Of a stretch of DNA of 64,000 bases, positions 8,064 through 16,227 are shown piece after piece (the stretch's first letter is position 1; each line of letters starts with the position of its first letter). The stretch lies in the IMG/VR virus record IMGVR_UViG_3300027782_000037, positions 62,001 to 126,000 of that record. One strand, given 5' to 3'. Source of the stretch: a virus. A model generated the notes under the pieces. The model was given only the letters and a program-made list of their open reading frames with translations, was not told the origin of the DNA and made no database searches. A program made the position numbers and the translations under genes.

Positions 8064-9335
8064 TTAACCGTAACTTGGATTATCTGGAGTGCCGACAAAG
8101 TTAACGCCCGCCTTTGCCTCATATTCTGAATTAAACACACTTTGAGCTACATTTGCTGATGCAACTGGAAAAATCATGCCATTTGGTGAATTAACCGCAG
8201 CCCTGGTTGCATCGGGTAAACTTTGCAACGCCTGTGAAATAGCGTCATACTGTAAAGCTGGTTGTACAATGCTTAGTCGATCTACGTTACTAAATGTATT
8301 GTATACAGCTGATGCAGCTTGCACAGCACCAATAACGTTTTGTAATCCGTTTTGTCCTGTGTTAAGTGCCTGCAGATCTTGAATAGATCCATTACGTGAA
8401 CTCACTAATCCGCCCTGGCCAAATACACTTTCGTTACCGCCCGGACGAGTAATGCCAGAAGGTATAGTGTCGTAGTGTGAGGGATCGGCAAATCCAGTTA
8501 CGTTAGTCGACGGTTGTCTTGCACCAATAGCGCCACTCATATATTTTACAGTTTCATATTCTATTGATACATCATTTTTCATGGTGCCGGAACCTTCGCC
8601 GTAATCATACGTGTCACTGCTCCAGCTGGTGATAACGGGATTAATCAATATCCATGCAGCAAATTTCTTTTGACTCATTCCATAAATTGTGATGTCACGG
8701 AAGAACGGTGGTTTACCATTAGGTGCAAATAGGTTATTTGTACCGCTGGAATAAGTTTCTCCCGCATACCCCCAGTCAGCAGTCTGCAGGATATCATTAT
8801 ATATAGAATCTTGGTAATTAAATCCATTACTAATACCCATAACTTGCCCTAGTGTTCCATTTATATTGGGAACTCGACCAGTTGGTACGTTTTGATATTG
8901 TTGAGTCGCATCTTTATAGTAATATGTGAAGTAGTTATACCACATATTGCGTATTAAATCCGATTGATCGTCATGAAAAGATATTCTACTGGCTTCATAT
9001 CGAATTTTACTTTGTACTATTCTTTTGCGATTATACTGATTCATCACCGCAGTATCAATTTTAAACTTTGGGAGGTCAATACTTTTAACCATCATACCAA
9101 TAGTTTCCACGGTGCCTGATCCGTATGCAGCCTGTAGTTGTGGAATTTGCCCGGTGTTTATATTGAAATAAACATGATATAAAAATTTAAGACGTGGAGT
9201 TAATTGATACCCATTGGGTATAAAAGTTCTTGCTGCGTGGGTATAGTCTTTTAGACCGGGTACACTTTCTATACCCTGCCCAAATCCCTGTAATAAACTG
9301 CTACCCTGGCCAAAATAACCTGTACCTACGCTCAT
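8064..9335 (-). CDS. Tail-tube-fold protein, baseplate tube initiator-like (gp54/gp19 family)
   Basis: This 423-aa protein follows the tail tube gene. Residues about 50-270 show the tube-fold pattern: LKFLYHVYFNIN, then SIDLPKFKIDTAVMNQYNRKR, IRYEASRISFHDD, IRNMWYNYFTYYY and YGEGSGTMKNDVSIEYETVKY. The first halves match the (L/M)P-x-h-x-h-x-x-x-x-x-N-x-x-N segment and the h-S-F-x-x-D segment of T4 gp54 and gp19. The last 130 residues are Ser/Asn/Gln-rich and probably flexible. T4 gp54 (320 aa) nucleates tube polymerisation on the baseplate, and this protein may do the same. A second tube protein or gp48-type cap is the alternative. The start has a Shine-Dalgarno-like stretch in the intergenic TATATGAG context. 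Confidence 0.65.
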   Translation of the reverse strand: MSVGTGYFGQGSSLLQGFGQGIESVPGLKDYTHAARTFIPNGYQLTPRLKFLYHVYFNINTGQIPQLQAAYGSGTVETIGMMVKSIDLPKFKIDTAVMNQYNRKRIVQSKIRYEASRISFHDDQSDLIRNMWYNYFTYYYKDATQQYQNVPTGRVPNINGTLGQVMGISNGFNYQDSIYNDILQTADWGYAGETYSSGTNNLFAPNGKPPFFRDITIYGMSQKKFAAWILINPVITSWSSDTYDYGEGSGTMKNDVSIEYETVKYMSGAIGARQPSTNVTGFADPSHYDTIPSGITRPGGNESVFGQGGLVSSRNGSIQDLQALNTGQNGLQNVIGAVQAASAVYNTFSNVDRLSIVQPALQYDAISQALQSLPDATRAAVNSPNGMIFPVASANVAQSVFNSEYEAKAGVNFVGTPDNPSYG

Positions 9336-9340
9336 ATAGA

Positions 9341-9997
9341 TTAGAATGCGTTAGTATTTACAGTCCCTGTCCCAGTAGCAAGAGTGCCCACTGTACGGGA
9401 GATTGTCTGACCAACGCCGTTGGGCTCACCAGCAGTATTAACTTGAATAGCATTGTCAAAGGTTATGGTCAATGCAATTTTTACAGCTTCGGATGTATTA
9501 TAATCCATTTTACCGTAGTCAGCAGATTTCAAATAACAGCCAAGTACGTCCCATTCTTCCAATACGGTTGGCTCATTTGCGCCATTGCCACCATCAAGGA
9601 CTTGTAGTTGTATTGTGAATTTATAATCGATTGCAGATGCAGCTGAACTTTGTTCCATAAAATCTAATTGTTTCTGTAGCTGTTCACCAACTAATCGACT
9701 TATATTGCCCTGTGCATCATCACGTAATGAACAGGTCATATCACCCCATGAATGTTTTCCAGCCAGTTTAATTGTACTGTTGTAAATTGGTAATTTAATT
9801 TCAGTGAAATCAACTTTTGGTCGGGAAATATCCATAACTTGTTTAGATAATTCCGTAGTAGGTGTACTAACTCCGAAGTTATTGAAGAACACACGGAAGC
9901 GGTACGACAACTTGGGCATTAACATACCCTGTGTTGATGCACTTTGCCCGTCTGCGCCCAGTGGAACAGTCATGTTAGTTAGTGAGGATGTTGCCAT
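9341..9997 (-). CDS. 19: Tail tube protein (gp19)
   Basis: This 218-aa protein has the expected features of a T4-type tail tube subunit: an N-terminal beta-rich region (SYRFRVFFNNFG), a KVDFTEIKLPIYNSTIKLAGKHSW segment, a DMTCSLRDD segment and a C-terminal EWDVLGCYLKSADYGKMDYNTSEAVKIALTITFDNAIQ block that forms the last tube strands. T4 gp19 is 163 aa; this is modestly longer, with extra Gly/Thr residues at the C-terminus. It forms the inner tube through which DNA passes and lies just downstream of the sheath gene, as in T4. A late-promoter box and Shine-Dalgarno (GGAG) precede the ATG. Confidence 0.88.
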   Translation of the reverse strand: MATSSLTNMTVPLGADGQSASTQGMLMPKLSYRFRVFFNNFGVSTPTTELSKQVMDISRPKVDFTEIKLPIYNSTIKLAGKHSWGDMTCSLRDDAQGNISRLVGEQLQKQLDFMEQSSAASAIDYKFTIQLQVLDGGNGANEPTVLEEWDVLGCYLKSADYGKMDYNTSEAVKIALTITFDNAIQVNTAGEPNGVGQTISRTVGTLATGTGTVNTNAF

Positions 9998-10018
9998 TTC
10001 TTAATCTCCGATATACTT

Positions 10019-10025
10019 TATTTAG
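10019..10025 (-). promoter_or_regulatory. Late promoter box CTAAATA for the tail tube unit
   Basis: The minus strand reads AACTAAATAAAGTATATC, 21 nt before the gp19 ATG with GGAG between. It directly follows the terminator after gp18, so the tube gene can be expressed from its own start. Confidence 0.65.
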
Positions 10026-10030
10026 TTAAT

Positions 10031-10055
10031 AAAGTTGGGCGTTTCGCCCAACTTT
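10031..10055 (-). terminator. Intrinsic terminator hairpin after gp18
   Basis: Perfect 11-bp stem (AAAGTTGGGCG with CGCCCAACTTT) and a 3-nt loop lie just past the gp18 stop. The downstream tail on the minus strand is only ATTAACTAAA with a short T-run from the stem, so it may act as a partial terminator or as a processing and stability hairpin. Confidence 0.65.
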
Positions 10056-10057
10056 CT

Positions 10058-13000
10058 TTAAGCAGCAGCCTGCGCCGCAATTGCTCCAGTGTTTTCAATA
10101 CGTAATGGAATATAAATAAATTCCACTGCTTTAACTGGTTCAATTGCAATATCAACCCATAACTGATTTTGATCAATTGTAGTTGGTGTATTGTTAGTAT
10201 TATCACACACCACCAGATAATCATAAAGTCCACGTTTGGCCACCAGATCAATCATCAAACTCACAATTGTATTGCTAATTTCAGTACGTGTAATCTGATC
10301 ATTGGGTTCAAACAGATATTGTTTACCAATTTGGTTAAGTCGGGTACGTAGATAGCAAACCAGACGAGATACGTTGATACGATCCAATGCTGTGTTAGTT
10401 CCCTGTAATGTTTTGTTACCAAAGTTAGTAATTCCCACACCTGGAATAAAGGTAATTGGATTAATATTTCTTGGATACAGAACGTCACGCAGACCTTGTC
10501 CCACACTCAATGTTTCAAATGCACCTGTAGTAGGATTTAAATATCCCAATTGGAAAGCATTATCAACTAACCCGCGACGTGTACCAGCAGGGGCTAACCA
10601 GGGGTAAGAAACCTCATCACTGCGAATAATTGTACGGATCATCATATGACTTGGATACGTAACTGCCTCATTTCCAGTTAAATCGGTAGTCTTACAACTT
10701 GGATAGAATGTTGCGCTGTAACTATCACCTGTGGCCAAATTACCGTCGCCAGTTGGTAATCCTAATCCACCGTTATTAGATGCCCAGATAGCAATGTTAT
10801 TAGGTGTCAAACGCAAAGGTGTATCAATAATGGCAAAAGCTACATTATTAATTTCATTGTTTAATGCCCTAACATTTAGAGCGCATTCTGGATAACCAGT
10901 AACTGCAATCAGGTTATACGCATTTTGCTCTTCACGAATCTGTGTATTTGAATCCAGTGACGCTTTCATAGCAGCAACGATAATTGCTCGCTGTGCATGA
11001 CGTCCCATATATGGTGCTCCATCTGAGCGATTTCCAGTAGCCGAAACCCACGTATTAGTTACTGTTTGGATTGACCAATAAGTAGGACTACTGCTGGGCA
11101 CATTATTCGTGCTATTTAGAATACATGCATACACAACACCACTATATTGGACATATTGGCCAATGGTGTATGCGGTAGTTGACGACCAGTCGTAAGTTGG
11201 ATATGCTTGATTATTCCAAGCATCTAATTCAAATGTTTTAACATTAAAACCTGAACGACGAGTATTCCATAATAGAATACCGGTTGGTGACAGGTCTGCG
11301 TTAGGTGCATCTGGATCCAGGTAATTACTGGTTAACAAACTTTCAATTGTTGGCAATGCATCACTTACTGGATCTGTAGTGCCATTAGGTGCCCAACGTG
11401 CATCAGCAAATATAATTCCACTTGATTCTGTTGCATCTGCATTATTAAGTTGTACCCATTGCGGTACTCCTTCAATATTTTCCCAACGATATAATGCCGG
11501 ATAATTTTCCAAATCGTTTGAGTCAACCCATAAGTCACCATATACTAACGGACTTTGTGATTGATCTGTTTGTGTTGTTGGTGCGTCAGTACTGATGATA
11601 GGACCTGCAGCATTACATAGTGTTAAGTTGTACCCACGAGCATCAGAAGTCACTGTTTGGTAACCGACCCATTCACCATTGCTCTGAATCATAATGTCAA
11701 CTTGAGTAGGATCACTGTAATACCAGTATGTACCAGTAGCAGGATTCTCATTTGGAGTTGAATTAGATGCAACGTAAGTAAACGTTGGATCACTTACCCA
11801 GTTACTTAATCTGATACCAGCATTAATTCCATCAACGTAGTTCTGGCTACACAGGAATGTACTGGTTGTAAAGCCCGCTGTAGTAATAGGAGTACCGGTA
11901 ACATTGGTAAGAACAATATCACCACCTGCGCTGTGTGTGAACACAATAGCACCTGTACTGGCAATAGTAGCACTAACATAAGGAATAGCCGCAGAGCTTA
12001 CTGCTGCTATGAAATCACTTGGTGTGGTTCCTGATATTGTACAGGTTACTGTAGTATTACTGGCTGTCTCTGGTTGTGTTGCTATAATAGTAAATTCGTT
12101 ACCCGACACAAAGGTTTGTGAAGTTTCATCACCAGTAACAATAGTCGGACCTGCTACGTAACGTTCATAAATTGTAAACCCAGCCGTACCATTATCAAAT
12201 GGGTCATAACGACCATATAGCGTACCGGCAGAGATATTTTCACCACCTCCCGATGGGTCCAATCCATAAATCGCCAGCGCATTGTCAGCATAATTTGTCA
12301 CCGGCTGAACAACAAATATACCCAGTGTAGCACTGAATTTTTTCATTACTAGGTTTGCACCTTTATTTACGGCATTAGTTTTTTGCCATACTGATCCGGT
12401 TACCCCAATAGCAGTTGTTCCTCCCTGGCTCCATGTTGGAACTTGGTAGCTAGGTGATGCTTGGTAGAATGGAATATAATTTGTACCCGCTGTGATACCC
12501 AACGTAGTAAGAACCGTGCCTGTACCAGCAGCTATAACGACTGTACCTGTAGGAGCGCCAACTCGACCACCACTAACATAGGCAGCAGTAGTAGAAGAAT
12601 CGTAACTTACTGAGGTTGTTGTACATGCGGTAACTGTATATTCTCCATTGTATCCAGCTGGGGACATGTTGCTTACCGAAATTTTGCTACCAACAGCGTA
12701 AGGAGCACTAGCCTGTGTAGCAAATGTTAACGTTGCTGTTCCAGAGCTACCCGATGCTCCAGTTACTGCAATGGTTACACCAGCTGCGGTGTCATCAGCA
12801 TAAATGCTTAATTGGCCACCTACATTACCTGCATATACGCCAACTAAAGCAGCAGAAGTAATCGCATTAGCGATACCAGTAACTGTATTATTTGGACTTG
12901 CTGGAACTGTAATAACTGTGCCGTTAACTATAAATGTTTCTGCGGCAGTTATACTTGACGGAGTATTAACACCCTGTACTGTTGCCCAGGAAGATTGCCA

Positions 13001-13693
13001 TTCAGTACTACCCAGTAATACCCATGTATTATATAAAGAATTGATTCTAGAATCGTTTGATTGCGTAGATGTCGGACCACCACGTTTAAAGTAAACGGGA
13101 TTGGAAGTATATGTTGCTGTTACCGCATAATTTCCAATACTACCATAACTTTGTAGCGGCACCGATGAACTAGGATTTAAATATTCAACGTCTGTTATTA
13201 CAGTTGGAATTTGGTTAGTAAATGTGCTGGTAACATCATTCCATTGGAACAATCCCCAGGCGGTATTTGCTGTGTCTAACCAATAAGAACCACCAACTGG
13301 ATTACCCGTTGGGCGAGTTAAACTGGCACTAAGCGCAGCCAGGTCAATATCAGCACGTAGCACATAACATTGATTAGTAACACCAAGAGCAGAATAAGCA
13401 GCTAATAAGCCGTATTCATTAAGCTCGTATCCATTGATAGGAGTACCATTTGTAGTGGTATAGAAGAATGGGACTCCGTAGTTTGCGGACAATGCACGTT
13501 GGCTAGATGCCAAGAACAATTGATTAGCATTGGCGGCCGTTGTACCAGGAGCGACCCCTGTACCATCTGAAGATAGTTTATTTGCCGCGGTGGCAATAAC
13601 CATCAGCGGCACTGAATTTGTTGCGGCGGGTAGGTACTGACTTTGGTCAACTACCGTAACTTTTACACCTGGGGATACTAATGTGCTAGACAT
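10058..13693 (-). CDS. 18: Tail sheath protein (gp18), greatly enlarged
   Basis: At 1211 aa this is nearly twice T4 gp18 (659 aa). The N-terminus (LVSPGVKVTVVDQSQYLPA ... VPLMVIATA) and the last about 320 residues (GRHAQRAIIVAAMK ... RGLVDNAFQLGYL ... RNINPITFIPGVGITNFGNKTL ... YLFEPNDQITRTEI ... LWVDIAIEPVKAVEFIYIPL) are classic T4 sheath. The extra length is inserted in the surface-exposed middle: a flagellin-IN-like motif (about residues 249-310), an Ig-like beta module (323-380, GYNGEYTVTACTTT), a second beta insert, and an AYTIGQYVQYSGVVYACI...YWS segment resembling carbohydrate-binding module 5/12 (about bases 11065-11200). It polymerises around the tube and contracts. Start ATG has AAGGA upstream and a CTAAATA box. 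Confidence 0.93.
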   Translation of the reverse strand: MSSTLVSPGVKVTVVDQSQYLPAATNSVPLMVIATAANKLSSDGTGVAPGTTAANANQLFLASSQRALSANYGVPFFYTTTNGTPINGYELNEYGLLAAYSALGVTNQCYVLRADIDLAALSASLTRPTGNPVGGSYWLDTANTAWGLFQWNDVTSTFTNQIPTVITDVEYLNPSSSVPLQSYGSIGNYAVTATYTSNPVYFKRGGPTSTQSNDSRINSLYNTWVLLGSTEWQSSWATVQGVNTPSSITAAETFIVNGTVITVPASPNNTVTGIANAITSAALVGVYAGNVGGQLSIYADDTAAGVTIAVTGASGSSGTATLTFATQASAPYAVGSKISVSNMSPAGYNGEYTVTACTTTSVSYDSSTTAAYVSGGRVGAPTGTVVIAAGTGTVLTTLGITAGTNYIPFYQASPSYQVPTWSQGGTTAIGVTGSVWQKTNAVNKGANLVMKKFSATLGIFVVQPVTNYADNALAIYGLDPSGGGENISAGTLYGRYDPFDNGTAGFTIYERYVAGPTIVTGDETSQTFVSGNEFTIIATQPETASNTTVTCTISGTTPSDFIAAVSSAAIPYVSATIASTGAIVFTHSAGGDIVLTNVTGTPITTAGFTTSTFLCSQNYVDGINAGIRLSNWVSDPTFTYVASNSTPNENPATGTYWYYSDPTQVDIMIQSNGEWVGYQTVTSDARGYNLTLCNAAGPIISTDAPTTQTDQSQSPLVYGDLWVDSNDLENYPALYRWENIEGVPQWVQLNNADATESSGIIFADARWAPNGTTDPVSDALPTIESLLTSNYLDPDAPNADLSPTGILLWNTRRSGFNVKTFELDAWNNQAYPTYDWSSTTAYTIGQYVQYSGVVYACILNSTNNVPSSSPTYWSIQTVTNTWVSATGNRSDGAPYMGRHAQRAIIVAAMKASLDSNTQIREEQNAYNLIAVTGYPECALNVRALNNEINNVAFAIIDTPLRLTPNNIAIWASNNGGLGLPTGDGNLATGDSYSATFYPSCKTTDLTGNEAVTYPSHMMIRTIIRSDEVSYPWLAPAGTRRGLVDNAFQLGYLNPTTGAFETLSVGQGLRDVLYPRNINPITFIPGVGITNFGNKTLQGTNTALDRINVSRLVCYLRTRLNQIGKQYLFEPNDQITRTEISNTIVSLMIDLVAKRGLYDYLVVCDNTNNTPTTIDQNQLWVDIAIEPVKAVEFIYIPLRIENTGAIAAQAAA

Positions 13694-13721
13694 AATTTAA
13701 ATCCTTATAATTAATATACAA

Positions 13722-13728
13722 TATTTAG
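13722..13728 (-). promoter_or_regulatory. Late promoter box CTAAATA for gp18
   Basis: The minus strand reads GAACTAAATATTGTATA, about 28 nt before the gp18 ATG, with an AAGGA ribosome-binding site in between. This is normal late-promoter geometry with a leader. Confidence 0.65.
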
Positions 13729-13781
13729 TTCATAACTGAAAAAGACACTGATAACCGTACCCTACTTAGTAGGTTTTGTGG

Positions 13782-13787
13782 TAAATA
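13782..13787 (+). promoter_or_regulatory. Late promoter box TAAATA placed for a leaderless transcript
   Basis: GGTAAATATCAGTATG places the box exactly 5 nt before the ATG at 13793, and no Shine-Dalgarno sequence is present. It is divergent from the gp18 promoter about 55 bp away. Confidence 0.55.
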
Positions 13788-13792
13788 TCAGT

Positions 13793-14140
13793 ATGAGACC
13801 TATTTGTAACGTCTGCAATCAGCGGCCCAGAGCTGTGGCATACCATAAACCTGATGGTAGCGTGCAATATCGACGACTTTGTGAATATTGTATACGGCGT
13901 GGCCGTAAATTGAAACCTGCGGTACCCAAATGGACGCAGGCAGGATATAAAAAGAAGGCGGTGTGTGACCGATGCGGCTTCAGATCAAGGTGGGCCGCTC
14001 AGCTATTAGTATTTCACATGGATGGGAATTTAAATAACAATAAAGTTAGCAATTTAAAAACTATTTGTCAGAACTGTGTGGTGGATGTGGCTAAGTCTGA
14101 TCTACCTTGGCGGCCTGGAGATCTTGAATCAGATGTTTGA
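13793..14140 (+). CDS. HNH-like zinc-binding protein
   Basis: This 115-aa protein has four Cys pairs: ICNVC and CEYC in the first 35 residues, CDRC near 62 and CQNC near 95. The segment LLVFHMDGNLNNNKVSNLKTIC fits the HNH endonuclease core (H-x-D/N-G-N-x-x-N-N-x-x-x-N-L-x-x-h-C). Related small HNH-like proteins occur in T4-like cyanophages and marine phages; whether they cut DNA is unclear, since the first His of a canonical HNH is replaced by Phe-His order. I prefer ATG 13793 over the upstream GTG at 13778 because it matches the family MRPIC start. Its 3' end overlaps the gp1 gene by 50 nt in convergent orientation. Confidence 0.7.
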   Translation: MRPICNVCNQRPRAVAYHKPDGSVQYRRLCEYCIRRGRKLKPAVPKWTQAGYKKKAVCDRCGFRSRWAAQLLVFHMDGNLNNNKVSNLKTICQNCVVDVAKSDLPWRPGDLESDV

Positions 14141-14729
14141 CCTGTGAGTATAAATTATCAAGGCCGTCAGCATTATTATCAACAACAGCATCAAAATTAG
14201 TTCCAATCCAGCTCCATTCACTAGGATGTACATCCGATCTAAAGTTCATGGCTGCTGAGATGCCAGCATTTGTATCAACCGCCTCTTGATACCATTCAGG
14301 CTCGGGGCCGCGAACTACCCTAATAACAATACCACCCGCACTTCTAATAGCGGCTATTTCATTGGGAAAACGACAATCAGAAATAACAATATCATCATGT
14401 GTGGTACGTAGTTTATTTTCCAATGATGCTATCCAAATATTATCATCAAAGCCTTTTCTACATACCTCTGTGCCCCAGTACTGTAGTACCCAGCGTGGAG
14501 TGATATTCCTACCAAGTCTTTCACTCCACCATTCATCTCGCTGTTCTCGCCATTCTCTACTTTCACGAGTGCGACCTTCGAGTAATTCTCGATTCCAGCC
14601 AAATACAGCGGCAACTGCATCCTTCAGTGTATGCGCGAAAGATTCACGACGAAATTGATGTATATTCTGTAGGTAATCAGCAATAGTGTCTTTACCGCTG
14701 CCGATAAGGCCGCAAATTCCTATAATCAT
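14091..14729 (-). CDS. 1: Deoxynucleoside monophosphate kinase (T4 gp1-like)
   Basis: This 212-aa protein starts MIIGICGLIGSGKDTIADYL, with a Walker A P-loop at residues 7-15 (GLIGSGKDT). The T4 gp1 family pattern continues with SFAHTLKDAVAAVFGWNRELLEG, WVLQYWGTEVCR and VISDCRFPNEIAAIRSAGG. The enzyme phosphorylates dTMP, dGMP and hydroxymethyl-dCMP to diphosphates for phage DNA synthesis. T4 gp1 is 241 aa, so this is slightly short but has all core motifs. It is coupled to the acetyltransferase gene by a 4-nt ATGA overlap. Its placement among neck and sheath genes is notable, although in T4 gene 1 also sits beside structural gene 3. Confidence 0.85.
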   Translation of the reverse strand: MIIGICGLIGSGKDTIADYLQNIHQFRRESFAHTLKDAVAAVFGWNRELLEGRTRESREWREQRDEWWSERLGRNITPRWVLQYWGTEVCRKGFDDNIWIASLENKLRTTHDDIVISDCRFPNEIAAIRSAGGIVIRVVRGPEPEWYQEAVDTNAGISAAMNFRSDVHPSEWSWIGTNFDAVVDNNADGLDNLYSQVKHLIQDLQAAKVDQT

Positions 14730-15202
14730 ATATTGTCCTTTAGTACATCTGATGTCATTAAATACCAGCCCTGGCGGTAAGATCCTAATTGTGTAAATCC
14801 TAAATCATTATAAAATTTGGGAATTTCTGTTGTAACTATAATTACTCTGTCCCGAATATGTGCAAATTTTACAGCTTTTTCGGTTATACGTTTTCCCAAT
14901 CCCTGATTACGATAAGCAGGGTCAACACATACCCAGGTCAAGTCATAAAAGTATTGTAAGTTAGATTCGCTGACAATACCAAACCCCACTAATTTGTCAC
15001 CATCCTGGGCTATTACATACCATTTAGGTTCTTCAATTAGGTTTATTAGGTATTTTACTTTTTCAACTTCGATACGATGCTCTACATCTTTTGATATTAA
15101 TGACGGCATTTCTCCGGCGGGAGTGTAAACGAACGATTGTTTGAGTAATTCACCTACCGCAGTCGGGTTAGGCAAATGGTTATATACTTCTACAGTAATC
15201 AT
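14726..15202 (-). CDS. GNAT-family N-acetyltransferase
   Basis: This 158-aa protein has the GNAT fold pattern: beta strands WYVIAQDGDKLVGFGIV (residues 61-77), then the acetyl-CoA-binding motif A LTWVCVDPAYRNQGLGKRITEKAVKFA with R98-N-Q-G101-L-G103, then a C-terminal FYNDLGFTQLGSYRQGW strand-turn typical of motif B. It would transfer an acetyl group from acetyl-CoA to an amine; the substrate cannot be read. It overlaps the exonuclease gene and the gp1 gene by 4 nt each (ATGA), so the three are probably translated together. Possible roles include modifying a host protein such as the transcription or translation machinery; this is a guess. Confidence 0.85.
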   Translation of the reverse strand: MITVEVYNHLPNPTAVGELLKQSFVYTPAGEMPSLISKDVEHRIEVEKVKYLINLIEEPKWYVIAQDGDKLVGFGIVSESNLQYFYDLTWVCVDPAYRNQGLGKRITEKAVKFAHIRDRVIIVTTEIPKFYNDLGFTQLGSYRQGWYLMTSDVLKDNI

Positions 15203-15723
15203 CGTATTTTTTTAATACCTATCTGTCGAAAAGTTTCTTGCAACATATCTATTTGCCGCTGGCAATCTTTTAAAGCATGATGTTCCGCGGGAGGTTTTGG
15301 ACAATCAGGCCATAGACTGTAGATGGTGCGAGCATCGCGAATTTTGTAATATTGCCAAGGAATGTGTTTACCACGGCTTTTAAAAGCATGTTCCAGGATT
15401 GTGGCGTCATAAGTTGGGCCATTCATCCAGATAAAATCAGCGTGCCAACATATTTTATGTAGCCCATCTAGGGATTCTTCCAGGGAAACACGATTATCTT
15501 CCGCAAATGCCTCGGCAGCGGCTTGTGGTTGAGTAGCCCACCATTCAACAGTGGCATCGTCAATTATTCTATCATCTTGGCTTTCAATGGTAACACGAGA
15601 ATAGAAATCTTCTTTAAGATATCCCCGGCCAAATGGATCAAAGGCTTGTGCTGCTATGGTTAAAATAGCAGCAGCTGGTGTAGTTGCCAGTCCCTCGATG
15701 TCGATCATTATATGTTTTGCCAT
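15199..15723 (-). CDS. dexA: 3'-5' exonuclease, DexA/Rv2179c-like (DEDDh)
   Basis: This 174-aa protein carries the DEDDh exonuclease residues: D8 and E10 in MIDIEGL (motif I), N101-GPTYD106 (motif II) and H148-x-A-x-x-D153 (motif III). The DDATVEWWATQ segment (about residues 55-65) is typical of the Rv2179c/DexA family (Pfam family Rv2179c-like 3'-5' exoribonuclease), which includes T4 exonuclease A. T4 DexA is 227 aa, so this is a compact version. Substrate may be DNA or RNA; family members include both. It heads the coupled trio exonuclease-GNAT-gp1. No clear promoter box lies directly upstream. Confidence 0.85.
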   Translation of the reverse strand: MAKHIMIDIEGLATTPAAAILTIAAQAFDPFGRGYLKEDFYSRVTIESQDDRIIDDATVEWWATQPQAAAEAFAEDNRVSLEESLDGLHKICWHADFIWMNGPTYDATILEHAFKSRGKHIPWQYYKIRDARTIYSLWPDCPKPPAEHHALKDCQRQIDMLQETFRQIGIKKIR

Positions 15724-15750
15724 ACAATAAGTATAGCAAGATACTAGATA

Positions 15751-16227
15751 TTAGTCAATGTCTTTTACTTGGTTTGGGCGAAAAATCCATTCATACCGTG
15801 TATCTACATCACCAACAGCTCTACCAAACTTCCAATCAGGGCCCAATAATTGATTGAAGAATCTGACAGCATACTTGTCGTATAAACTTACACGACTGTC
15901 TTCGTTATTATGGGCATGGAACCAAATGAAGGTTGGACCAAGTTGATTTACCATTGGTGGCAATCGTTTTTTTAAAATTTGTGCTACTGTGCTGAAGATT
16001 CTAAACTGATCTCCTTCGCCTGTTATGTCCGTACTACCATTAACCTTAAACACAATATCTATTGCCCAACCTTGGTTAGTCCATATCCCTTCCAGCAAAA
16101 CTTCTATTTTGCCATCCTTGGTAGTAATTATTTTAAAATCTTTTGCGCCATGTTCTATTTTGAATGGATAGGGGTTGTTACCCAACTCAGTTAAGTTAGA
16201 TTCGGCTACGATTTCACTAAATCGCAT
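15751..16227 (-). CDS. Hypothetical protein with MRFSEIVAE leader
   Basis: I choose ATG 16227 (158 aa) because it forms a TAATG junction with the gp13 stop and yields the leader MRFSEIVAESN. This resembles the capsid-targeting leaders at the left end of the window, with a possible gp21 cut after V-A-E, although T4 cut sites prefer I or L at the first position. The body is alpha/beta (FKIITTKDGKIEVLLEGIWTNQGWAIDIVFKVNG ... FIWFHAHNNEDSRVSLYDKYAVRFFNQLLGPDWKFG). Residues such as HAHNNED and Y-x-x-Y-A-V-R-F-F hint at an acetyltransferase-like or toxin-like fold, but I cannot place it. The function is unknown. Confidence 0.7.
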   Translation of the reverse strand: MRFSEIVAESNLTELGNNPYPFKIEHGAKDFKIITTKDGKIEVLLEGIWTNQGWAIDIVFKVNGSTDITGEGDQFRIFSTVAQILKKRLPPMVNQLGPTFIWFHAHNNEDSRVSLYDKYAVRFFNQLLGPDWKFGRAVGDVDTRYEWIFRPNQVKDID

